DNA of 14,105 nucleotides from JBHOQX01 sp042408595 (GCA_042408595.1 JBHOQX010000124.1:1-14105); one strand, 5' to 3'. Positions 6,190 through 13,670 are shown, counted from the first letter of the stretch. Program-made: numbers and translations. Notes: generated from the sequence alone by a model not told the origin.

Positions 6190-6891
6190 CTACAGGCCGA
6201 GCGCGCGGGCGCTGGCGGCGTACAATTGAGCCACAACCAGGTGCGCGTACAACAGCGCGCTGGCGGCCAGCCAGAGCAGGAGCAGGCCGAGGGCGAACGC
6301 CCCGGGGAGCGCGCTGCGAAAGGCGAGCAGGGCGGCGACGGCGAGCAAGGCGAACGGCAGGTAGGCCGGCAGCGAGCGCAGGCGCGCCGTGCGAAATTCC
6401 GCGACTGCGATCGGGTGGAGTGCCTGGCGCAGGGTCGCGCGGCTGAGCGCCTCTTCGATGGCCCCATCGCGGATGAAGATCAGGCGGCCGACCGGCGAGA
6501 CGCCGAGCGCGAACATGGCAAGCTCATAGAGCGCCAGCACCAGCCAGATCGCCCAGAGAAACGGCTCGTACGCGGTGCTCTGCCAGGACACGCCGACGGT
6601 GAACGCCAGCAGAACACAGAAGCTCACGAGTCCGGTGAGCATCGGCGGGATGAGGTAGAACACGAAATCGATCAGCAGCGCGCCGAAGCCGATAATGTAG
6701 CGGTTGCCCCATTCGCGCCAGAGCGGGAGCGGTGTTGGAAAGCCGCGCCGGATGTTCTCCATACTCTCGACGACCATGCCGGCCGGCCACGGGAGGCCGA
6801 GACCGGTCATCGCCAGCGCGCCGCCGATCAGGATTTTCCGCCACCAGGCCGGGTCGCGGTGGATGTTGCGGAGGGCGGCGCGCAGGGTCAT
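6190..6891 (-). CDS. Multi-pass membrane protein, DUF4013-like
   Basis: A 233-residue membrane protein with about five or six hydrophobic segments. The block from WWRKILIGG through VVESMENIRRG, then PLPLWREWGNRYIIG and LLIDFVFYLIPPML (about residues 16-85) looks like the DUF4013 family, where a membrane helix, an RNxxxG turn and a PLPxW motif recur. A second related block is GRLIFIRDGAIEEAL. The function of that family is unknown to me. The start codon overlaps the stop of the small upstream gene (ATGA at 6888-6891) and lacks a clear Shine-Dalgarno site, which points to translational coupling. The isoaspartyl peptidase gene follows 12 bases after its stop. Confidence 0.85.
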   Translation of the reverse strand: MTLRAALRNIHRDPAWWRKILIGGALAMTGLGLPWPAGMVVESMENIRRGFPTPLPLWREWGNRYIIGFGALLIDFVFYLIPPMLTGLVSFCVLLAFTVGVSWQSTAYEPFLWAIWLVLALYELAMFALGVSPVGRLIFIRDGAIEEALSRATLRQALHPIAVAEFRTARLRSLPAYLPFALLAVAALLAFRSALPGAFALGLLLLWLAASALLYAHLVVAQLYAASARALGL

Positions 6892-7082
6892 GTGGTTGGC
6901 AGGCGCTTGCGGTACTCCGCCCAGAGCGCCGCCTCGTGCTGGGCGCTGGCCCGCTGCCCTGCCTCAATCGCGCCGCGAATCGTCTGGCCGATCTGGCTGC
7001 GGGCGGATTTCGGCGAGGCCAGGTAGGCAGCCGCGGCGCCGATCGCCACACCGAGCGTGAATCCGAGGAAGAACCGTCCCAT
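6888..7082 (-). CDS. Small YtxH-like membrane-anchored protein
   Basis: A 64-residue protein starting MGRFFLGFTLGVAIGAAAAYL. One glycine-rich membrane helix (about 3-21) is followed at once by ASPKSARSQIG and an amphipathic, charged tail. This layout, with a Ser/Pro-Lys stretch directly after the helix, resembles YtxH-type proteins; the match is by layout, not by a full motif. The start at 7082 has AGAGGAG five bases upstream, the strongest ribosome site in this cluster. A longer open frame to 7193 would overlap the end of thrS and is rejected. Its stop overlaps the start of the DUF4013-like gene, so the two are probably made together. Confidence 0.8.
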   Translation of the reverse strand: MGRFFLGFTLGVAIGAAAAYLASPKSARSQIGQTIRGAIEAGQRASAQHEAALWAEYRKRLPTT

Positions 7083-7170
7083 AATCGCTCCTCTGCAGAA
7101 CAGGCGCCAGGCGGCGGGCAGCGAACGATCGGCCTGGTCAGCTATCGTCCGTCGTCCACCGCTCCAGGGG

Positions 7171-8994
7171 CTAGGTTCGGGCGGCGACTTCACCTTGCAC
7201 GCGGGCGATGAAGTGGTCGAGCGGGACGGCGCCGAGGTCTTCGCCGGAGCGGAGCCGCACCGCCACAGCCCGGGCAGCCTGCTCCCTGTCGCCGATTATA
7301 AGCATGTACGGGATCTTTTGCAACTGAGCGCGGCGAATCTTGGCCTGCATACGGTCGCGGCTATCGTCTAGCTCGGCGCGGATGCCGGCCGCCGCCAGCG
7401 CCGCCGCGACCTCGCGCCCGTAGGCACCGTGCTTCTCGTCCGAGATCGGGATGACCGCCGCCTGCACCGGCGCGAGCCAGACCGGAAACGCGCCGGCGTA
7501 GTGCTCGATTAGCACGCCGAAGAAGCGCTCCATACTGCCCATCAGCGCGCGATGCACCATGTATGGCCGGTGCGGCTGCCCGTCCTCGCCGATGTATTCC
7601 AGGCCGAAGCGCTGCGGCAGGTTGAAGTCGAACTGAATTGTGCTGAGTTGCCACTCGCGGCCTAGCGCATCGTGCACCTTCAGATCGATCTTCGGGCCAT
7701 AGAAGGCCCCTCCGCCTTCGTCCAGCTCATAGACGATATCGTGCTGCTCCACCGCCCGGCGCAGCGCCTCCGTCGCCTTGTCCCAATCGGCCGGTTCACC
7801 GACGTACTTCTCGGGACGTGTGGAGAGGTAGGCCTTGAAATCCGTCAGCCCAAAGGCGCGCAGCACATAGAGCGAGAACTCCAGCGCCCGGCTGATCTCC
7901 TCCTCCACCTGGTCCGGCCGGCAGAAGATATGCGCATCGTCCTGCGTAAAGCCGCGCACGCGCGTCAGACCGTGGAGCACGCCGCTGCGTTCGTAGCGGT
8001 AGACCGTGCCGTACTCCGCGTAGCGCCGGGGCAGGTCGCGGTACGATCGCATGTGACTCTTGTAAATCTGGATGTGGAATGGGCAGTTCATCGGCTTGGC
8101 GTAGTAGTCCTCACCGTCGATATCCATCGGCGAGTACATATTCTCTTTATAGAAGCCGAGGTGCCCGGATGTCTCCCAGAGTTGCGCCCGGCCGATGTGC
8201 GGCGAGAAGACCCACTCATAGCCGTTCTGCAGGTGCGCCTGCCGGCTGAAATCTTCGGCGATCACCCGGATGAGGGCGCCTTTGGGATGCCACAGAATGA
8301 GGCCAGGGCCGACATCGTCGGAGACGCTGAACAGGTCCAGCTCCTTGCCGAGCCGCCGGTGGTCGCGCTTCTTCGCCTCTTCGAGCCGCCACAGGTACTG
8401 CTCCAGTTCCTCTTTGCTGTTCCAGGCCGTGCCGTAGATCCGCTGGAGCATCGGGCGCTTCTCGTCGCCGCGCCAGTACGCCCCGGCGACATGCATCAGC
8501 TTGAAGCCGTCGATCGGGATCTGCCCTGTACGCTCCAGGTGCGGCCCGCGGCACAGGTCCTCGAACGTGTCCTGCCGGTACGTCGAGATCACGACGCCGC
8601 CAGGCTTGCCTGGGGCGGCATCGATCGCCGCCTCGCTCGGGTCGGCGCTGTCTGCCGCCTCGCCGTACTCGTCCGCGCCGCGCGCCAGGCCGTCGATTAG
8701 TTCAAGCTTATACGGCTGGTCCTTAAACAGGTCGCGCGCCTCCTCGGCGCTGACAACCCGGTAGATGAACGGAAAATCGCCCTCGATGATCCGCCGCATG
8801 CGCGCCTCGATCTCGGCCAGATCGTCCGGCGTCAGTGGGCGCGGCAGGTCGAAGTCGTAGTAGAAGCCGTTCTCGATCGGCGGGCCGATGGCGATCTTGC
8901 CCTCCGGGAAGAGCTCTAGCACCGCCTGGGCCATGACGTGCGCCGCCGAATGCCGCAGGCGGTAGTAGGGGTCGCTATTCGGTGATACTGGCAT
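7171..8994 (-). CDS. thrS: Threonyl-tRNA synthetase lacking the N-terminal TGS domain
   Basis: Charges tRNA-Thr with threonine in the cytoplasm. The editing domain has HSAAH (15-19) and CRGPH (148-152), the four residues that clear mischarged Ser-tRNA. The class II catalytic core holds the zinc ligands C304 (MNCPFH), H355 (DDAHIF) and H481 (YMVHRALMGSMERF), and motif 2 around YRYERSG. The anticodon-binding domain begins near WLAPVQ (506). The start at 8994 has AGGAGG six bases upstream; an in-frame ATG at 9072 has none and would read through the leader hairpin. With this start the TGS domain (about 60 residues in E. coli) is missing. An extra stretch of about 28 residues, rich in Ala/Asp/Glu, sits in the editing domain just before TYRQDTFEDLCRGPH. 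A Thr-type T-box lies one gene upstream. Confidence 0.97.
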   Translation of the reverse strand: MPVSPNSDPYYRLRHSAAHVMAQAVLELFPEGKIAIGPPIENGFYYDFDLPRPLTPDDLAEIEARMRRIIEGDFPFIYRVVSAEEARDLFKDQPYKLELIDGLARGADEYGEAADSADPSEAAIDAAPGKPGGVVISTYRQDTFEDLCRGPHLERTGQIPIDGFKLMHVAGAYWRGDEKRPMLQRIYGTAWNSKEELEQYLWRLEEAKKRDHRRLGKELDLFSVSDDVGPGLILWHPKGALIRVIAEDFSRQAHLQNGYEWVFSPHIGRAQLWETSGHLGFYKENMYSPMDIDGEDYYAKPMNCPFHIQIYKSHMRSYRDLPRRYAEYGTVYRYERSGVLHGLTRVRGFTQDDAHIFCRPDQVEEEISRALEFSLYVLRAFGLTDFKAYLSTRPEKYVGEPADWDKATEALRRAVEQHDIVYELDEGGGAFYGPKIDLKVHDALGREWQLSTIQFDFNLPQRFGLEYIGEDGQPHRPYMVHRALMGSMERFFGVLIEHYAGAFPVWLAPVQAAVIPISDEKHGAYGREVAAALAAAGIRAELDDSRDRMQAKIRRAQLQKIPYMLIIGDREQAARAVAVRLRSGEDLGAVPLDHFIARVQGEVAART

Positions 8995-9012
8995 GGCGTG
9001 CCTCCTGTGTCG

Positions 9013-9077
9013 GAACAATGAGCACTGAAATAGAGAGAAAGACGGACAATGCTCGTATGGTTCATCGGTCATTGTTC
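9013..9077 (-). promoter_or_regulatory. Leader hairpin immediately before the thrS ribosome site
   Basis: GAACAATGA (minus strand, 9077-9069) is an exact inverted repeat of TCATTGTTC (9021-9013). Inside it, GAGCA (9054-9050) can pair with TGCTC (9024-9020). The structure ends eight bases before the AGGAGG of thrS. It could control translation or mark a processing site. No second T-box motif is present in this stretch. Confidence 0.5.
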
Positions 9078-9093
9078 ACGGAATTCATTCCCT

Positions 9094-9172
9094 AGCGGCG
9101 GTCTGAAACGCTCCCAGCGGGGTATTGGAGGGCTGCGCCCACCGCACCTTCTCGTTTCAGCCGGCTTCTCAG
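9094..9172. repeat. Intergenic repeat, short copy (related to 5129-5267)
   Basis: This element fills the space right after the stop codon of the 195-residue gene. Its body is bounded by the perfect inverted pair CTGAAACG (9103-9110) and CGTTTCAG (9153-9160), with a small hairpin inside (GGGC, TGC loop, GCCC at 9130-9140). The TATTGGAGGG arm also recalls the hairpin at 658-692. Both ends match the long copy near 5129-5267. It might act as a transcript-end or processing structure between the two genes of the T-box operon. Confidence 0.65.
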
Positions 9173-9760
9173 TCAATTATCGATCTTGACGACGATCACG
9201 CCTGATTCTATCTGGATATCGGTCACCCGCCGGCCCTGCGCGGCGAGCTGGTCGTTCAGTTGCTGCTCGATCGGGCGGCTCAACTCCGACAGCGAGATGA
9301 ACTGAGCGAGCAGGCCGTCGAGCTGTGGGTTGACGACCGCGACCCGGCCGTTCTGTGCGACCAGGCCGACGCGGGCGGTGCTGGTCGTACCGAGCGCTCG
9401 CACCTGCGCGATCACCTGCCCCGGCACGAAGCGCACGGTCACCGCCTCCGCCGGATAGAGCGCCGCGGCGTGGTCGGACAGGTACTGGTTGACCTGCGCC
9501 TCCTCCAGCCGTAGTTCGCCGCTCGGCAGCGCGGCGACGACGGTGGGCAGCGCGCCGCCGGGTGGGGCCGGCGCGCCGCTGGCGGGCGGGGCGGGCTGCT
9601 CGATCTGCTGGCCGACCTGCCGCCCGAGCTCCTGGCTGACACGCGGCTGCAGAAAGGCGCGGTAGCCGAGCACGGCCAGCAGCACGATCCAGACAAGGAT
9701 GACCGCCCAGAGCAGGCAGCCGTTGCGGCGCCGTTCAGGTCGTTTGGCGCGATAGGTCAT
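9173..9760 (-). CDS. Unrecognised single-pass membrane protein between Thr T-box and thrS
   Basis: A 195-residue protein I cannot assign. It has a basic N-terminus (KRPERRRNG), one membrane helix (about 15-34, CLLWAVILVWIVLLAVLGY), a Gln/Pro/Ala-rich linker (about 46-72), and an extracytoplasmic domain of about 115 residues. That domain alternates beta-like strands and begins ELRLEEAQVNQYL, then VTVRFVPGQVIAQV, VGLVAQNGRVAVV, IEQQLNDQLA and ends IESGVIVVKIDN. The layout recalls membrane-anchored proteins with a 'TeeevN' strand-helix opening (DUF2140/LmeA-like lipid-binding folds), but this is only resemblance. The start at 9760 has GGAGG seven bases upstream. A longer open frame to 10111 crosses the T-box and is rejected. 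It is the first gene after the Thr T-box and shares its direction with thrS. Confidence 0.85.
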   Translation of the reverse strand: MTYRAKRPERRRNGCLLWAVILVWIVLLAVLGYRAFLQPRVSQELGRQVGQQIEQPAPPASGAPAPPGGALPTVVAALPSGELRLEEAQVNQYLSDHAAALYPAEAVTVRFVPGQVIAQVRALGTTSTARVGLVAQNGRVAVVNPQLDGLLAQFISLSELSRPIEQQLNDQLAAQGRRVTDIQIESGVIVVKIDN

Positions 9761-9896
9761 GGTTGTGTCCTCCCGGGCCGCGCCGCGGCCTGTCAGGGGG
9801 AGCGGCGCGCCGCCTGGTCTGCATCGGCCCTCGCCGCGGCACGGGTGCGGCACGGCACACGCGAGCCCTCCGGGCCGCGGGCTCAGCAGCCAACAC

Positions 9897-10213
9897 AAAA
9901 CGCCTCGCCCCAATTGGGACGAAGCGTCGCTTCGTGGTTCCACCCAAGGTTCAAATGATGAGCGGTGAACGCTGACGAGTGAATGGGACCGTCCATTCAG
10001 CACACAGCGCCAGCACTCAACATTCCTCGTTGCGGCTGATAACGGGTGCCGGCCCGCACTCCCATACTGGCCACCGGCGTTGAGGGAGCGGCTCGGAGGT
10101 GGTTTTCGCACGGCCCGTTCCCGGGCCCGCTCGCAGTCGGTGGCGCGCCCTCCCTGTTGGCGGCAGCCGTGCTACTCGTCCTCGTCTGCGCGCAGTCTGC
10201 GCTTGTTCATGTC
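9897..10213 (-). promoter_or_regulatory. Threonine-specific T-box riboswitch (specifier ACC)
   Basis: A transcriptional T-box leader on the minus strand. Stem I shows GAGGACGAGTA (10183-10173), carrying the AGTA loop-E motif. GCACGGC (10172-10166) pairs exactly with GCCGTGC (10114-10108). The bases GAAA then ACC then A follow (specifier ACC at 10103-10101), a layout like B. subtilis glyQS, and CCTC (10099-10096) closes against GAGG (10183-10180). The antiterminator is TTGGG (9947-9943), bulge TGGAACC (9942-9936), ACGAAGC with GCTTCGT, then CCCAA (9918-9914). The competing terminator pairs 9926-9916 with 9911-9901 around AATT, followed by TTTT. Uncharged tRNA-Thr (anticodon reading ACC) would favour read-through. 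The next gene is the 195-residue protein, then thrS. Confidence 0.93.
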
Positions 10214-10219
10214 GCACGA

Positions 10220-10249
10220 ATCATACCACGCGGCACCAACGCGTGTCAA
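10220..10249 (-). promoter_or_regulatory. Sigma70 promoter of the T-box operon
   Basis: The minus strand reads TTGACA (10249-10244), an 18-base spacer, then TATGAT (10225-10220). The start is expected near 10213, a few dozen bases before stem I of the T-box, which is normal for these leaders. Confidence 0.8.
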
Positions 10250-10288
10250 CTCGGACATTCGACCGAATGTGCGGCGGGCCGCCTGCCG

Positions 10289-10297
10289 TGCTATAAT
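10289..10297 (+). promoter_or_regulatory. Extended -10 promoter for the CvpA-family gene
   Basis: TGCTATAAT (10289-10297) is a perfect extended -10. No clear -35 is seen, as is common for this class. The start would be near 10304, about 40 bases before the gene. It diverges from the T-box promoter 40 bases away. Confidence 0.65.
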
Positions 10298-10344
10298 GGC
10301 GCGCCCGGCGCGAAACGCCATGCACGACGCGGAGGATCGCAGCC

Positions 10345-10902
10345 ATGAACTTCATCGATGTTGTTTTTATCCTGCTGCTGCTCGGCGGCCTGGCGATCGG
10401 CTTTTTCCAGGGGACGATCAGGCTGGCGGTGACAATTATCGCCTTCTATGTGAGCGTGCTGCTGGCGAGTCTTTATTTTCAGGTGGTGGGCGAGTTCTTC
10501 CGGGTGCGTTTTAATTCGTCGTTCGACGTGTCGCGCGTCGTCGCCTTCGGCGTCATTCTGCTGGTCAGCTTTTTGCTGTTAACAGTCGCCGGGTTGTATA
10601 CGTTCCGCTACGCACGCCTGCCGGCCAGCCTGGATGTGTTCGATCGGATCGTCGGGACACTGCTGGGGCTGGCGCTTAGCGCGTTGATCCTCGGCATGCT
10701 GGCGATTCTGCTCAGCGACCTCTTCATCCGGCAGGATGCCGCGGCGAGTATCAATCTACCATTGATGATCGCGCTGCAGAACGGCATACGCGGCTCGACA
10801 CTGCTGCCGTTCTTCGGTGGGGCGATCCTGCCGCTGCTCTACAATACGTTGCGCCCGTTGCTGCCGCCGGAGGCCGATTTCATCTTCCGGCTGGGGCGGT
10901 AG
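10345..10902 (+). CDS. cvpA: CvpA-family membrane protein
   Basis: A 185-residue inner-membrane protein of the CvpA (colicin V production) family. It opens MNFIDVVFILLLLGGLAIGFFQGTIR, the usual 'D...L.....G...G' first helix. Three further hydrophobic segments follow, at about 25-48, 65-84 and 101-124. The exact biochemical role of CvpA proteins is unsettled; in enteric bacteria they affect envelope stress tolerance and colicin V export. GGAGG lies nine bases before the start. The gene is 84 bases upstream of mutS2 in the same direction, an order also known from other bacteria, so co-transcription is likely. Confidence 0.85.
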   Translation: MNFIDVVFILLLLGGLAIGFFQGTIRLAVTIIAFYVSVLLASLYFQVVGEFFRVRFNSSFDVSRVVAFGVILLVSFLLLTVAGLYTFRYARLPASLDVFDRIVGTLLGLALSALILGMLAILLSDLFIRQDAAASINLPLMIALQNGIRGSTLLPFFGGAILPLLYNTLRPLLPPEADFIFRLGR

Positions 10903-10986
10903 GCCGCCTCGAGTATGAACGACGAACGTCGGCTCAAGCAAGTATGGAAGAACTCCGGCTAGAAGCGAGCAGCGGGCGGTGAGGAA

Positions 10987-13557
10987 ATGGCGGTCGTGGC
11001 GGGCAAGCTGCCACCTATCAGCCTCGATCTACCACCTTCGCTGCCTCAGCCTCTACCGTCTCCGATCCTGGCAATGACAATCGCACCACAAACGCTCACA
11101 ACACTTGAGTTTCCCAAGGTGCTCGCCCGCCTGGCGCAACACACTGCGTTCTCAGCCTCGCGCGAGCTGGCGTTAGCGTTGCTGCCTGCGACCGACCCGA
11201 CGGATGTGCGCCGTCGGCTTGGCGTGACGAGCGAGGCGCGCCGGCTGCTGGAGGAGCGCCCGGAGATCACGATCGGCGGGGCGCGCGACGTGCGCGCGGC
11301 GACGGGCCTGGCACGGCGCGGCGGCGTGCTCGATCCCGGCACGTTTCTCGAGATCGCGGCGACGCTGGCCAGCGCGCGGCAGATACGGGCGACAGTGTTG
11401 CGCCTGGACGTGGAACGCTTTGGTCGGCTGCACGAACTGGCCTACGCCATGGCCGATCTTCCGGCGCTGGAAGAGGCGATCGCGTCGACCATCGGCGAGG
11501 ACGGCAGCGTGCTGGATAGCGCCAGCCCGAAGCTGGCGCGGTTGCGCGCCGAGGTGCGGATCGCGTTCCAGCGCCTGCAGGAGCGGCTCAACGCGTTGAT
11601 CACATCGCCGCAGTATGCCGAGGCGCTCCAGGAGCCGATCATCACGGTCCGCAACGGCCGGTATGTCGTGCCGGTCAAGGCAGCGCACCGGCGCGCGATC
11701 CGCGGCCTGGTGCACGACCAGTCGTCGTCCGGCGCGACGCTGTACGTCGAGCCGCTGGCGATCGTGGAGCAGAACAACCGCTGGCGCGAGTTGCAGAGCG
11801 CCGAGGAAGAGGAGGTCGCCCGGGTTCTGGCCGAGCTGTCGGAACGGGTGGGCGCGGAGGCTGCAGCGATCAGCGCCAGCGTGGATGCCCTGGCCGCCTT
11901 CGATCTGGCGCTGGCTATGGCACGCTACGCCAACGCGCTGCGGGCGGTGGAGCCGGAGATTGTTCAACGTTCAGAGGAGCGTGCTCGACCGGTAGCCGAC
12001 AGCGCGAACTCAGACCGCGTACCTCAGAGCGCAGAACTGTTCCTGGCGCGGGCGCGTCACCCGCTGCTCGACCCGGCGACGGTTGTGCCGATCGACCTGT
12101 GGCTCGGCGGCGCCTTCCGGCTGCTGTTGATCACCGGGCCGAACACCGGCGGCAAGACGGTCGCGCTGAAGACCGCCGGGCTGCTGGCGTTGATGGCGCA
12201 GGCCGGGCTCCACATCCCGGCGGACGCCCCCTCGCGCCTGCCGGTCTTCGGCCAGCTGTTTGCCGACATCGGCGACGAGCAGAGCATCGAGCAGAACCTC
12301 TCGACCTTTTCGTCGCACATGACAAATATCATCCGCATCCTGCGCGAGCTGGAAGCGGCGCGGGCGCGGTGGGAGGTGGACTGGGAGCGCGACCCGGAGT
12401 CGACCGCGCCGCCGCCCGCGCTGGTGCTGTTGGACGAGCTCGGCGCCGGGACCGACCCGGTGGAGGGCGCGGCGCTGGCGCGGGCGATCATCGAGCGGCT
12501 GCTGGAGCTGGGCGCCTATGGCATCGCGACGACGCACTACGCCGAGCTGAAGGCGTACGCCTATGCGACGCCTGGGGTGGAGAACGCCTCGGTCGAGTTC
12601 GATATCGAGACGCTTCGCCCGACCTACCGTCTGACGATCGGTCTGCCGGGGCGCTCGAACGCGCTGGCGATCGCCGAGCGGTTAGGGCTCGACCCGGCGC
12701 TGGTGGCGCGGGCGCGCAGCGCCATGGCGCGCGAGGATGTGCAGGTGGAGGACCTGCTGGCCGGCATCCACCGCGAGCGGGCGCAGGCCGCCGCCGAGCT
12801 GGCCCGCGCCGAAGAGCTGCGCGCCGATGCTGAGAAGTATCGTGAGCGCCTGAGCGCCGAGCTGCGCGAGTTCGAGGCGCAGCGCGCCGCCGAGTGGCAG
12901 CGGGCGCGTGATGCGATCGAGGATGAGCTGCGCGACGTGCGTGCCCAGTTACACCGGCTGCGCGACGATTTCCGCTCGGTGTCGCTGACCCGGCAGTGGC
13001 TGGAGGAGGCCGAGAAGCGCCTGCAGGATGCCCAAGAGGCGGTGAGAAGCGCCGCGCCGCCGGCGCGGCAGACGGGGCCCTCGTCGGCGCAGGCGCAGGC
13101 CCCGCGTCCGATCCAGCCCGGCGACACCGTGCTGGTGCGCTCGGTCGGGCTGCGCGGCGAGGTGCTGTCGGTGGACGAGGAGGAGCAGACGGCCGACGTG
13201 CAGGTGGGGGGCTTCCGCATGCAGGCCGCGCTGGGCGAGCTGCGCCGCGAGAAAAGCAGCGAGCGTCCGGCCCCGGCGCCAGCGCGCCCGGCCATCCCGC
13301 CCCCGCCAGATGTGGCGATCAGCCTGGACATGCGCGGCTGGCGCGCCGGCGATGTCGCGAACCGGCTCGACCGCTATCTGAACGACGCGTATCTGGCCGG
13401 GTTGCCGTATGTGCGCATCATCCACGGCAAGGGCACCGGCGCGCTGCGGCAGATGGTGCGCGAGACGCTCGCCGGCCACCCGCTGGTGAAGTCGTTCGAC
13501 AGCGGCGGCCAGGACGGTGGCGACGGCGTCACGGTTGCGCAACTGATCGAGAGATGA
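10987..13557 (+). CDS. mutS2: MutS2 ATPase with C-terminal Smr domain
   Basis: A MutS-like ATPase lacking the mismatch-binding domain, in other species linked to suppression of recombination or to rescue of collided ribosomes. The usual N-terminus appears at TLEFPKVLARLAQHTAF. Walker A is GPNTGGKT (384-391), followed by DEQS and FSSHMTNIIRIL. Walker B is LVLLDELGAGTDP (479-491), and TTHYAELK is the switch region. A long coiled coil (about 590-695) precedes a KOW-like barrel (IQPGDTVLVRSVGLRGEVLSV) and an Smr domain with LDMRG (780-784) and HGKGTGALR (813-821). The first 29 residues are Pro-rich and atypical. The ATG at 11074 fits the family start better, but it has no Shine-Dalgarno site, while GAGGA precedes 10987. 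A GTG at 10996 is a third option. Confidence 0.95.
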   Translation: MAVVAGKLPPISLDLPPSLPQPLPSPILAMTIAPQTLTTLEFPKVLARLAQHTAFSASRELALALLPATDPTDVRRRLGVTSEARRLLEERPEITIGGARDVRAATGLARRGGVLDPGTFLEIAATLASARQIRATVLRLDVERFGRLHELAYAMADLPALEEAIASTIGEDGSVLDSASPKLARLRAEVRIAFQRLQERLNALITSPQYAEALQEPIITVRNGRYVVPVKAAHRRAIRGLVHDQSSSGATLYVEPLAIVEQNNRWRELQSAEEEEVARVLAELSERVGAEAAAISASVDALAAFDLALAMARYANALRAVEPEIVQRSEERARPVADSANSDRVPQSAELFLARARHPLLDPATVVPIDLWLGGAFRLLLITGPNTGGKTVALKTAGLLALMAQAGLHIPADAPSRLPVFGQLFADIGDEQSIEQNLSTFSSHMTNIIRILRELEAARARWEVDWERDPESTAPPPALVLLDELGAGTDPVEGAALARAIIERLLELGAYGIATTHYAELKAYAYATPGVENASVEFDIETLRPTYRLTIGLPGRSNALAIAERLGLDPALVARARSAMAREDVQVEDLLAGIHRERAQAAAELARAEELRADAEKYRERLSAELREFEAQRAAEWQRARDAIEDELRDVRAQLHRLRDDFRSVSLTRQWLEEAEKRLQDAQEAVRSAAPPARQTGPSSAQAQAPRPIQPGDTVLVRSVGLRGEVLSVDEEEQTADVQVGGFRMQAALGELRREKSSERPAPAPARPAIPPPPDVAISLDMRGWRAGDVANRLDRYLNDAYLAGLPYVRIIHGKGTGALRQMVRETLAGHPLVKSFDSGGQDGGDGVTVAQLIER

Positions 13558-13604
13558 ACAAAATGATGATACATGACAGGATGTACGCGGTCGCCCCCAT
13601 CGCA

Positions 13605-13645
13605 GGAGGGGTGAAGGGCCGCAGGCCCTCCACAGCGTTCTTTTT
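13605..13645 (+). terminator. Hairpin and T-tract downstream of mutS2
   Basis: GGAGGG (13605-13610) can pair with CCCTCC (13626-13631); alternatively AGGGCC (13615-13620) pairs with GGCCCT (13624-13629) around GCA. A T-rich tract, TTCTTTTT (13638-13645), follows nine bases on. This is the likely end of the cvpA-mutS2 transcript, though the gap before the T-tract is long. Confidence 0.55.
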
Positions 13646-13670
13646 GGGCGCGCGTGCGCGCGCTAAGATC

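Noticed and set aside
5362..7026. Long plus-strand open frame (554 codons) opposite iaaA and the DUF4013-like gene
   Set aside because: The product is rich in Arg, Gln, Glu and Gly without any domain, and it crosses several well-supported minus-strand genes.
7083..7193. Longer YtxH-like protein starting at 7193
   Set aside because: It would overlap the end of thrS and puts the membrane helix far from the N-terminus; AGAGGAG lies five bases before 7082.
7672..8700. Plus-strand open frame (342 codons) opposite thrS
   Set aside because: The minus strand encodes complete ThrRS motifs throughout; this frame is antisense to them.
8995..9072. Longer ThrRS starting at 9072
   Set aside because: The extra residues match no TGS domain, have no ribosome site and cross the leader hairpin; AGGAGG stands six bases before 8994.
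9761..10111. N-terminal extension of the 195-residue protein to 10111
   Set aside because: The extension would translate the T-box stem region and terminator; GGAGG seven bases before 9760 and the basic-plus-helix N-terminus mark the real start.
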